Positions 1-5,086 of a stretch of 6,514 bases of DNA are shown here, piece by piece (the first letter of the stretch is position 1; each line of letters begins with the position of its first letter). Source of the stretch: Nanohaloarchaea archaeon PL-Br10_U2g5 (GTDB lineage: Archaea; Halobacteriota; Halobacteria; Halobacteriales; Haloferacaceae). The stretch covers positions 1 to 6,514 of the forward strand of contig LKMY01000098.1 of the NCBI GenBank assembly GCA_001564205.1, written 5' to 3'. The notes beneath the pieces are model-generated. The model was not told the DNA's origin and made no database searches. It saw only the letters and a program-made list of their open reading frames with translations. Made by a program: the position numbers and the translations under genes.

Positions 1-1
1 A

Positions 2-247
2 CAGATGGTAACGATCATGGAACACTTCCGGAGCCACGAGACGGTCGACGGCTCCCTGTTCGACCCCTACGACGAGCTCGACGTCGACCCCTCGCACGTT
101 CACAAATCGAAGAGCGAGCACAAACACGCCGTGTTCGTGCTGGGTAACGCCCTCGCGAACGCGATGAGCGAAGACGAGTTCTCTCCGGCCGGTCGCGTCG
201 GCAAACGGATGAAAGAGCTCGCCGACGACGCAGAGAATAAGATCTGA
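2..247 (+). CDS. UPF0058 family protein, 3' part (start lies before the window)
   Basis: This is the last part of a small acidic haloarchaeal protein that I recognise as UPF0058 by its block DPSHVHKSKSEHKHAVF (residues 28-44 counted from the ATG at base 5), followed by a helix and a Lys/Glu-rich end. The family's biochemical role is not established. The dense His/Lys/Glu cluster (H31, H33, H39, H41) could bind a metal, and relatives have been labelled metal-binding, but that is inference. Family members normally begin with about 10 further residues ending in Glu-Gln before this Met-Val. Here the codon just before the ATG is CAG (Gln) and the frame is open to base 2, so the ATG at base 5 is most likely an internal Met and the true start is upstream. 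The stop is TGA at 245-247. The 84 bases to the next gene argue for independent transcription. I am fairly sure of the family and less sure that the gene is truncated. Confidence 0.8.
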   Translation, partial: QMVTIMEHFRSHETVDGSLFDPYDELDVDPSHVHKSKSEHKHAVFVLGNALANAMSEDEFSPAGRVGKRMKELADDAENKI

Positions 248-253
248 GGCCGT

Positions 254-290
254 CGTCGTCTGCGGTCGTGGGACGCCGCAGCGTTCGACG
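254..290 (+). terminator. GC-rich hairpin after the UPF0058 gene, possible terminator
   Basis: A 6-bp perfect stem CTGCGG/CCGCAG (260-265 with 276-281, 10-nt loop) is enclosed by a second pairing CGTCG/CGACG (254-258 with 286-290). It lies 7-13 nt after the stop codon. No run of T follows it, so it is not a standard archaeal U-tract terminator. It may only protect the mRNA 3' end, or may be chance pairing in GC-rich DNA. Confidence 0.25.
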
Positions 291-302
291 GACCCGCCAA
301 TT

Positions 303-309
303 GATATAC
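303..309 (+). promoter_or_regulatory. Candidate TATA box for the rhomboid gene
   Basis: The AT stretch GATATAC lies in otherwise GC-rich DNA, centred about 26 nt upstream of the ATG at 332. This is the spacing expected of a leaderless haloarchaeal transcript. No Shine-Dalgarno sequence is seen before that ATG, which fits. The match is by position and composition only. Confidence 0.4.
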
Positions 310-331
310 GACCGTCCGTTCTGTCTACGAC

Positions 332-2203
332 ATGGTCGTGGAGGCGCTGCCCTCGAATCTTCTCCCTGTGACGCTGCTCTCCGACGCGCTGGTCGACGCC
401 CTGCTATCGGACGCGACTCATCTCGCGGTCGGTGGCGTGCTGGTCGCGCTCGCACTCACCGCCGTATATCGGACGGATCGCCCAGACGGCGCGTGGACGC
501 AGGCGCTCCGTTCGAGACTTCTGCTCGGCGTCCCGTGGGGGACGCTCGTGGTTATCGGCGTCGTCGTCGCGGTGTACCTGTTCGTGCAAAGCGGGATCGA
601 GAACCCGGATCGACCCGTGGTGATCCCGTTCCGGGCGTGGTCGTACTTTTATGCCGAGGGAGTGCTCTGGTCCGGCTTCGCACATTCGAGTCGGAGTCAC
701 ATCACCGGTAACCTCCTCTCGACGCTCGTCGCCGGCGCGCTCGCGGAGTACGCGTACGGCCACTTCCCGCACGGGCGCGAGGTCGATAACGAGACGGGGA
801 CGTTTCGGTCGGTCCTTCCGGAGTCGCTCACTCGGGAGTCAGTCACCGCAGGGGCCACAGGCTTGACGACACCGTCAGTCGGTTCGCTGCGCGCACTACT
901 CGAGATCGAAACTCCGGCGACAAACCCCTACATCCGAGCGTTCCTCATCGTTCCCGGGGCGATGCTTCTGTTCGGGGCTGTCTCTTCGTTGTTTGCGCTT
1001 GGCCCCGTGATCGGCTTTTCAGGAGTCGTCTTTGCCCTCTGGGGATTCGCACTCGTTCACTACCCGATAGGGACGATCGCGGCGCTGACGGGAGCGACTC
1101 TCGTGAACGTCGCTTACGAGACGCTCCGTAACCCCGTCACGTTCGCCGAAGCGAGCGGATCGTACGGGGCGCCGGGCTGGGCGAACATCGCGGTCCAAAG
1201 CCACGCGATCGGGCTCATCTCCGGAATACTCGCCGCGGTGTGGCTGATCCGCCGGCGGCGCGGGAGCGACGAACGCCCGGTGCGAACGGCTGCGCTCGCC
1301 GCGTTCGGCGGGATCCTCCTCTTCGGCGCATCTCGTCGGCTCTGGGCGGTGTACTGGTACCTTGGAAACGAGCAGTACGAGCTGTACCGCGCCCTCGGGC
1401 TCGGGCTGCTCGCGCTCCTCGCCGCCATTGTCGCTGTCGCCGTCGCGGGACGCGACGAGCCGTTTTGGCCGGCGTTGGCCGTCCCCGAACCCGAGACGGT
1501 TCGCGGGAGCGTTCGGTCTGCGACGCCTGCTGCCGTTGGGCTCCTGCTGCTCGTCTCGGCGCTGGCCGTCGTCGCCGGTCCAGGCGTCCTCCCGAACCTC
1601 GTCACCGTCAGTGACGGCGACCTCCCGGGCGACCCGATCGAAGTTGAAGGGTATCAGGTGACGTACGCTGAGGACGTCGAAGACGAACTGGTGAGCGTTG
1701 TCGACGTCGAGGCGTTCGGGCGTTCGACGTCGGTTCAGACTTCCGGCGTGATCGTCAAGAACGCGGACCGAGAGATCTGGACGACGGCGGTGTCACGGGG
1801 GAACTTGGCGTTCTGGGGCTACCGCGCGGTCGACGTCGGCGGAACCGGCTGGCGCGAGACCGTCTGGGTCCAGCGGACTGGGTGGGTGGCAACGAACGGC
1901 GGGCCGACGTACCGGGTTGACGCGGTACACGACGAGACGCGGTCGACGCTGTTCACGAGCGACCCGGTCCGGGCAGAGCCGCGGATCGACGGGCGAAACA
2001 TCACCGTCGCCGCCGTCGACGGGGGGTTCGAACTCCGGGTCGACCACGCGGGCGCGACCGAGACCGCGGCCATTCCGGGTCCGGACGAGTCAGTGACACT
2101 CCAAGGGGTCTCGTTCGTCCGTGAGAACAATCAGATCGTCGCTGAGCGCGGTGAGACGCGGGTGCGGATCGCGCAGCTGGAGCGATACGACGGAAGACGG
2201 TAG
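332..2203 (+). CDS. Rhomboid-family intramembrane serine protease with C-terminal soluble domain
   Basis: Predicted to cleave membrane proteins within or near their transmembrane segment, using a Ser/His dyad buried in the membrane. The rhomboid signatures are all present in order: H123xxxN127 in the second core helix, the GxSG motif G228-F-S230-G231 carrying the nucleophile, and H291 (QSHAIG) in the sixth core helix. Hydrophobic segments by eye are about 28-46, 68-86, 124-142, 202-222, 224-243, 246-262, 288-305, 317-334, 350-373 and 398-416, so the six-helix core has one extra helix before it and three after it. Residues 417-623 form a hydrophilic, Trp-rich, probably beta-rich domain that I cannot assign; it contains one N-glycosylation sequon (N556-I-T). 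A hydrophilic insertion of about 58 residues (143-200) separates core helices 2 and 3. Positive residues after helices 1 (RTDR) and 7 (RRRR) place those loops inside, which puts the C-terminal domain outside the cell. At 623 residues it is about twice the size of a minimal rhomboid. The ATG at 332 is chosen because a TATA-like box lies about 26 nt upstream. The physiological substrate is unknown. Confidence 0.88.
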   Translation: MVVEALPSNLLPVTLLSDALVDALLSDATHLAVGGVLVALALTAVYRTDRPDGAWTQALRSRLLLGVPWGTLVVIGVVVAVYLFVQSGIENPDRPVVIPFRAWSYFYAEGVLWSGFAHSSRSHITGNLLSTLVAGALAEYAYGHFPHGREVDNETGTFRSVLPESLTRESVTAGATGLTTPSVGSLRALLEIETPATNPYIRAFLIVPGAMLLFGAVSSLFALGPVIGFSGVVFALWGFALVHYPIGTIAALTGATLVNVAYETLRNPVTFAEASGSYGAPGWANIAVQSHAIGLISGILAAVWLIRRRRGSDERPVRTAALAAFGGILLFGASRRLWAVYWYLGNEQYELYRALGLGLLALLAAIVAVAVAGRDEPFWPALAVPEPETVRGSVRSATPAAVGLLLLVSALAVVAGPGVLPNLVTVSDGDLPGDPIEVEGYQVTYAEDVEDELVSVVDVEAFGRSTSVQTSGVIVKNADREIWTTAVSRGNLAFWGYRAVDVGGTGWRETVWVQRTGWVATNGGPTYRVDAVHDETRSTLFTSDPVRAEPRIDGRNITVAAVDGGFELRVDHAGATETAAIPGPDESVTLQGVSFVRENNQIVAERGETRVRIAQLERYDGRR

Positions 2204-2225
2204 TCGAATTCGGCGGGAGAGGACG

Positions 2226-2849
2226 TCAGTCCCACTCGATTCGGTACACTTCGGCGTCGATGTCACGCGACTCGTCGGTGTGGTGGTCGAACTGCGCCTC
2301 GATCGCGAAGTTGGCCGCGAACGCATGGGTTACCTCGCCGCCGTTGTCGGTCGCGAACGACTCGACGAACGCCTGGCTGCCGGCATTGTGGACCGAGTAC
2401 GAGACGGCCGCCGTCCGGCTCGCGGTGGCCAAGAATCCCCGATCGGCGTTTCGGTTGCCGTCCTGTGCGCCGAAGGGAGGGTTCATCACGACGGTGGCCG
2501 CGTCCGGAATGTCGAGTGGGAGTCGCGTCGCATCGGCTTGGAGCCAGTGAACGGGCGCACTGGCGGCGACGCGGCGTTCGTTGCTGACGGCGGTTGTCAG
2601 CGCGGCTCGGTCGAGTTCGACACCGAACACGCGGGCAGGTCCGCGGAGCGCGGCGGCGAGCGCTAACATTCCGGTTCCGGTGCCGAGATCGAGGACAGTT
2701 CGACCGTCGATGTCACCGTGGAGGTCCGCAAGGTGGATCACGTGGGCCGCAAGATCCGGGGGCGTCGGGTACTGCTCGAGACCGGCGCGCGGGTTCTCAA
2801 AGCCGGTGACAACACCCAGCTTGGTCGCGAGCGAGCGCTTCGACGCCAT
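2226..2849 (-). CDS. METTL5-type RNA N6-adenine methyltransferase
   Basis: A 207-residue class I SAM-dependent methyltransferase. It transfers a methyl group from S-adenosylmethionine to the N6 of an adenine. Visible motifs in order: QYPTP (26-30), typical of the METTL5 family; the SAM-binding loop VLDLGTGTG (52-60); the acidic end of strand 2, GVELD (76-80); D106 in QADATRLP; and the catalytic NPPF (123-126), the hallmark of N6-adenine enzymes. Length and motif order match METTL5/COG2263. Human METTL5 makes m6A in 18S rRNA with the partner TRMT112; a corresponding 16S rRNA target and a Trm112-like partner are inferred here. The start ATG (complement of 2847-2849) directly precedes the conserved N-terminus. 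The gene begins 3 nt after the stop of the upstream hypothetical gene, so the two are very likely cotranscribed. It ends 22 nt from the convergent rhomboid gene, with no evident hairpin between them. Confidence 0.88.
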   Translation of the reverse strand: MASKRSLATKLGVVTGFENPRAGLEQYPTPPDLAAHVIHLADLHGDIDGRTVLDLGTGTGMLALAAALRGPARVFGVELDRAALTTAVSNERRVAASAPVHWLQADATRLPLDIPDAATVVMNPPFGAQDGNRNADRGFLATASRTAAVSYSVHNAGSQAFVESFATDNGGEVTHAFAANFAIEAQFDHHTDESRDIDAEVYRIEWD

Positions 2850-2852
2850 CCC

Positions 2853-3242
2853 TCAGGCGGCGTCGGAGCGAACGAGTTCGACACCTTCGCGGCGGGCGCG
2901 CTCGGCGAGCGCCGACAGCGCCGGCTCGGTGACGCCGGGGTCGGCAACCTCGTCGAGGCTGACTTCGATTCGACCAGCACCGAGGAACGCAGCGGCGCGA
3001 ACCAGTTCGCGGAGACGGTCCGCTTCGTGCTGTGTCGCAAGCGTGTCGGCGGCGTCGAACCGGGCCGCGACTGATAACGTCGCCGGCTGGTAGCCGCGGG
3101 TCGAGAGCGTGGCCTTGAGATCGCGGAGATGTTCGGGGGCGGTGCTGTCGAGGTCGTCGGCATCGATGACGATCGGCTCTACCTCGGCCGGGCGACAGCC
3201 CTGAAGCGTCGCTTCGATCTCGGTAGACTGCGTCGTACTCAT
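2853..3242 (-). CDS. Conserved-looking small acidic protein of unknown function
   Basis: 129 residues starting MSTTQSTEIEA; I do not recognise a named family. It is acidic, has no membrane segment and no zinc-binding cysteine set (one Cys only). An N-terminal part reads like a beta strand ending in VIDADDLD. From about residue 70 the pattern is helix (RLRELVRAAAFLGAG), strand (RIEVSLDEV), helix (ALSALAERARREG) and strand (VELVRS). This resembles one or two beta-alpha units of the sugar isomerase-like TIM barrels, but it is far too short for a full barrel, so it may be a similar alpha/beta fold or a coincidence. The ATG (complement of 3240-3242) is preferred over an in-frame ATG at 3383 because the 47 extra residues read through the AT-rich promoter region and have un-haloarchaeal composition (Tyr-, Asn- and Ile-rich). 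It is the first gene of a likely operon with the METTL5 gene (3-nt gap), which hints at a link to RNA modification or simply shared expression. Confidence 0.7.
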   Translation of the reverse strand: MSTTQSTEIEATLQGCRPAEVEPIVIDADDLDSTAPEHLRDLKATLSTRGYQPATLSVAARFDAADTLATQHEADRLRELVRAAAFLGAGRIEVSLDEVADPGVTEPALSALAERARREGVELVRSDAA

Positions 3243-3261
3243 ACGCCATGATATGTTATAG

Positions 3262-3272
3262 TAATACAAAAA
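3262..3272 (-). promoter_or_regulatory. Candidate TATA box for the hypothetical/METTL5 unit
   Basis: On the minus strand this reads TTTTTGTATTA and lies 20-30 nt before the ATG at 3242, the distance expected for a leaderless transcript. A second AT-rich stretch (ACTATAACATATC) lies closer to the start, so the exact box is uncertain. Confidence 0.4.
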
Positions 3273-3463
3273 CGTTTCTAAATGTTCAGTGGTAATATAC
3301 TCTCGGCCCACACCCAGTCTGTTTCGACTGTAAGGAACAGTCACGTTTCGTGTTCGACGACTCGAGTATTCGGACGGAGCCACGTTGCCAGCAGTCTAGA
3401 ATTTCGACACGTTATCCGGTCTTAGCACTTCTATCGCCACATCACGACGTTTTGCTGGTTTTT

Positions 3464-3483
3464 GTCGGCCGATATCGGCTGAC
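3464..3483. promoter_or_regulatory. Near-perfect 20-bp palindrome, candidate operator upstream of tfb
   Basis: The 12-bp core GCCGATATCGGC (3468-3479) is a perfect palindrome. One mismatched pair (G3467/T3480) separates it from a further perfect arm, GTC (3464-3466) with GAC (3481-3483), giving 18 of 20 bases symmetric. It ends 15 bp before the tfb TATA box (3499), just upstream of where the BRE would sit. A dimeric DNA-binding protein there could block or help TBP/TFB loading. The binding protein is not identifiable from this sequence. Confidence 0.5.
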
Positions 3484-3498
3484 GATCTGGGACAAAGG

Positions 3499-3506
3499 TT
3501 TAAATA
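3499..3506 (+). promoter_or_regulatory. Core promoter (TATA box) of tfb
   Basis: TTTAAATA is a textbook haloarchaeal TATA box, preceded by the purine-rich ACAAAGG as a possible BRE. It lies 24-31 nt upstream of the ATG at 3530, so the transcript is probably leaderless or nearly so. This promoter, inside the longer open frame, also shows that the in-frame ATG at 3350 is not the start. Confidence 0.75.
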
Positions 3507-3529
3507 CGGCAATAACCAGAAACCTTATA

Positions 3530-4483
3530 ATGGAACGTCCGAGCCGCCAGCGCCAACAGGAGCGGGACACCGAGCGAGAATCGGACGAGGAAGCACTCTC
3601 CTGTCCGGAGTGTGAGTCGAGCGAAATCGTCACAGACGCCGATCAAGAGCTCGTCTGCGAGGACTGCGGACTAGTGCTGGACGAACAGAACATCGACCGC
3701 GGGCCGGAGTGGCGCGCGTTCAACCACTCCGAACGACAGTCGAAATCGCGCGTCGGCGCCCCGATTACGGAGACGATGCACGACAAGGGGTTGACGACGA
3801 CAATCGACTGGAAAGATAAGGACGCGTACGGACGGTCGCTCTCCTCGGAGAAGCGCTCACAGATGCACCGTCTCCGGAAGTGGCAAGAGCGCATTCGAAC
3901 GAAAGACGCTGGCGAGCGCAACCTCCAGTTCGCGCTCTCAGAGATCGACCGCATGGCCAGCGCGCTCGGCGTGCCGCGATCGGTACGCGAGGTCGCCTCC
4001 GTCATCTACCGTCGAGCCCTCAACGAGGATCTGATTCGCGGTCGCTCGATCGAAGGGGTCTCTACCGCTGCCCTGTACGCCGCCTGTCGGCAAGAAGGGA
4101 TTCCCCGGTCGCTCGACGAGGTCGCCGACGTTTCACGGGTCCCACAGAAAGAGATCGGCCGAACGTATCGGTACATCTCTCAGGAGCTCGGTTTAGAGCT
4201 CAAACCGGTCGATCCGAAACAGTTTGTTCCCCGCTTCGCGTCGGCCCTCGAGCTCAGCGAAGAGGTTCAGTCAAAAGCGACCGAGATCATCGACGTCTCG
4301 GCCGAACAGGGGCTCCTCTCCGGGAAGTCGCCGACAGGATTCGCCGCGGCCGCGATCTACGCCGCGTCCCTGCTCTGTAACGAGAAGAAGACGCAACGCG
4401 AGGTTGCCGATGTCGCACAGGTGACGGAGGTCACCATCCGCAACCGGTATCAGGAGCAGATCGAAGCGATGGGATTCCGATAG
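3530..4483 (+). CDS. tfb: Transcription initiation factor B (TFB, TFIIB homologue)
   Basis: The archaeal general initiation factor: it binds the TBP-TATA complex and the BRE, recruits RNA polymerase and helps set the start site. All parts are present in 317 residues, the usual length. There is a charged N-terminal tail (1-22) and a zinc ribbon with C25-P-E-C28 and C43-E-D-C46. The B-reader/linker spans about 50-125, including the highly conserved GPEWRAF (58-64), SRVGAP (73-78) and LRKWQERIR (115-123). Two cyclin-fold repeats follow (about 130-220 and 228-315). The second ends in the BRE-recognising helix-turn-helix ([20 protein letters not shown], 288-307). Nothing is missing or unusual. The ATG at 3530 is chosen over the upstream in-frame ATG at 3350 because the TATA box lies 24-31 nt before it and family members start at this point. 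Haloarchaea usually carry several TFB paralogues with partly different promoter sets; which one this is cannot be told from one copy. A divergent palindrome-bearing promoter region suggests it may be regulated. Confidence 0.96.
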   Translation: MERPSRQRQQERDTERESDEEALSCPECESSEIVTDADQELVCEDCGLVLDEQNIDRGPEWRAFNHSERQSKSRVGAPITETMHDKGLTTTIDWKDKDAYGRSLSSEKRSQMHRLRKWQERIRTKDAGERNLQFALSEIDRMASALGVPRSVREVASVIYRRALNEDLIRGRSIEGVSTAALYAACRQEGIPRSLDEVADVSRVPQKEIGRTYRYISQELGLELKPVDPKQFVPRFASALELSEEVQSKATEIIDVSAEQGLLSGKSPTGFAAAAIYAASLLCNEKKTQREVADVAQVTEVTIRNRYQEQIEAMGFR

Positions 4484-4531
4484 GAGCGACCGAAATCAAC
4501 AGTTCGGATACCCGCGGCCGATCGAGTTCCC

Positions 4532-4559
4532 AAAACCCGCTCGTCGTGATCGGGTTTTT
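4532..4559 (+). terminator. Hairpin with T-tract, probable tfb terminator
   Basis: AAAACCCG (4532-4539) pairs perfectly with CGGGTTTT (4551-4558), giving an 8-bp stem with an 11-nt loop and a five-T run on the 3' side. It lies about 50 nt after the tfb stop codon. Archaeal termination depends mainly on the U-tract, which is present. The right arm overlaps the candidate TATA region of the next gene. Confidence 0.5.
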
Positions 4560-4563
4560 AATC
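4555..4563 (+). promoter_or_regulatory. Candidate TATA box for the usp gene
   Basis: TTTTTAATC lies 26-34 nt upstream of the ATG at 4589, the usual place for a leaderless or very short-leader haloarchaeal transcript. It is the only AT-rich box in the spacer. It shares bases with the 3' arm of the terminator hairpin. Confidence 0.5.
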
Positions 4564-4588
4564 GATACCCGGTGTAGTTTGTGACGAA

Positions 4589-5023
4589 ATGTACTCTCAG
4601 ATCCTCGTACCGACCGACGGAAGTCCGGCGTCGGACGCCGCGATTGAGCACGCGATCGACCTCGCACAACAGTACGACGCCCGCCTCCACGCGCTGTACG
4701 TCGTCGACGGCGCCGCGTACTCGACGCTCGAGGCCGGTGCGGAGATCGTCATCGAGGCGCTCGAATCTGAAGGCGATGCCGCGACGACCCGGGTCGCAGA
4801 AACTGCCGAAGCGGCAGGCGTCGAGTGTGTGTCGACGGTCACGACGGGGACCGCCTATCGGTCAATTACCGACTACGTCGGCGAGAACGGCATCGACATA
4901 ATCGTAATGGGCACGCACGGGCGGAAGGGGCTCGACCGCTACCTTCTCGGAAGCGTCACGGAACGGGTCGTTCGAACCTCTGACGTGCCTGTACTGACCG
5001 TCCGACAACCGTCCGATGAGTGA
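4589..5023 (+). CDS. UspA-family universal stress protein, ATP-binding type
   Basis: A single-domain universal stress protein of 144 residues, the normal family length. These soluble cytoplasmic proteins form dimers and bind ATP in one subclass; their cellular output is usually stress or energy-state adaptation, with no defined reaction. The N-terminal strand ILVPTDGS (5-12) carries the conserved Asp10. The ATP signature G-2x-G-9x-G-(S/T) is exact: G108-T-H-G111, nine residues, then G121-S122 (MGTHGRKGLDRYLLGS). It ends with the usual last strand VPVLTVR (133-139). It therefore belongs to the nucleotide-binding (MJ0577-like) group. The start ATG fits the family N-terminus exactly. It is 105 nt downstream of tfb with its own TATA-like box and 63 nt upstream of menE in the same direction, so cotranscription with menE is plausible. 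Haloarchaea carry many usp paralogues, so no specific symbol is given. Confidence 0.94.
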   Translation: MYSQILVPTDGSPASDAAIEHAIDLAQQYDARLHALYVVDGAAYSTLEAGAEIVIEALESEGDAATTRVAETAEAAGVECVSTVTTGTAYRSITDYVGENGIDIIVMGTHGRKGLDRYLLGSVTERVVRTSDVPVLTVRQPSDE

Positions 5024-5071
5024 TCCTCGACTGATAACTGGCCGGGGTCTGACGGGGTCGCCGCCGACGTT

Positions 5072-5076
5072 GGAGG
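5072..5076 (+). promoter_or_regulatory. menE: Shine-Dalgarno sequence deciding the menE start
   Basis: GGAGG is followed 10 nt later by the ATG at 5087. A longer stretch (GGAGGCGTGA) also resembles the complement of the 16S 3' end. The in-frame GTG at 5078 is only 1 nt from GGAGG, too close, so the ATG is favoured. A Shine-Dalgarno site implies translation from a leadered or polycistronic mRNA, in contrast to the leaderless pattern of the other genes. Confidence 0.6.
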
Positions 5077-5086
5077 CGTGACACCG

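Larger units (their letters stand above)
3243..3529. promoter_or_regulatory. Divergent intergenic region between the hypothetical/METTL5 pair and tfb
   Basis: This 287-base gap has no credible gene. It is clearly more AT-rich than the flanking coding DNA, especially 3250-3300. It holds a TATA-like box at each end serving the two divergent transcripts, and a 20-bp palindrome near the tfb side. It also holds three copies of CACGTT (3342, 3381, 3408), and a short inverted repeat CAGTC/GACTG (3315-3319 with 3326-3330). For haloarchaea, where core promoters sit within about 50 nt of the start, this is a roomy upstream region and leaves space for regulators. Confidence 0.6.

Noticed and set aside
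5..7. ATG at base 5 as the true start of the UPF0058 gene
   Set aside because: The preceding in-frame codon is Gln, and the family has additional conserved residues before this Met, so an upstream start outside the window is more likely.
15..455. 146-codon minus-strand open frame, extremely Arg-rich
   Set aside because: It is antisense to the UPF0058 and rhomboid starts, with the Arg/Pro/Ala composition typical of shadow frames in GC-rich DNA.
1114..1605. 163-codon minus-strand open frame inside the rhomboid gene
   Set aside because: Ser/Arg/Ala-rich complement of membrane-helix codons. The plus-strand rhomboid with catalytic motifs is certain.
2204..2225. Bidirectional terminator between the convergent rhomboid and METTL5 genes
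   Set aside because: The 22 bases contain no stem of useful length and no T-tract on either strand.
2121..2666. 181-codon plus-strand open frame across the rhomboid end and METTL5
   Set aside because: It overlaps two well-supported genes, has Arg/Gly-rich shadow composition and no recognisable motif.
2581..3093. 170-codon plus-strand open frame opposite the METTL5/hypothetical pair
   Set aside because: Ser/Ala/Arg low-complexity shadow of two genes on the other strand, one of which has clear methyltransferase motifs.
3243..3383. 47-residue N-terminal extension of the hypothetical protein on the minus strand
   Set aside because: It covers AT-rich promoter DNA and gives an atypical Tyr/Asn/Ile-rich peptide. 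The MSTTQ start has a TATA-like box at the right distance.
3350..3529. 60-residue N-terminal extension of TFB from an upstream in-frame ATG
   Set aside because: The extension reads through the TATA box and palindrome, has none of the acidic haloarchaeal composition, and the conserved family start is the ATG at 3530.
5078..5086. Alternative GTG start for menE, three codons upstream
   Set aside because: It would sit 1 nt after the GGAGG, too close for initiation. The ATG at 5087 has normal spacing and matches the family N-terminus.
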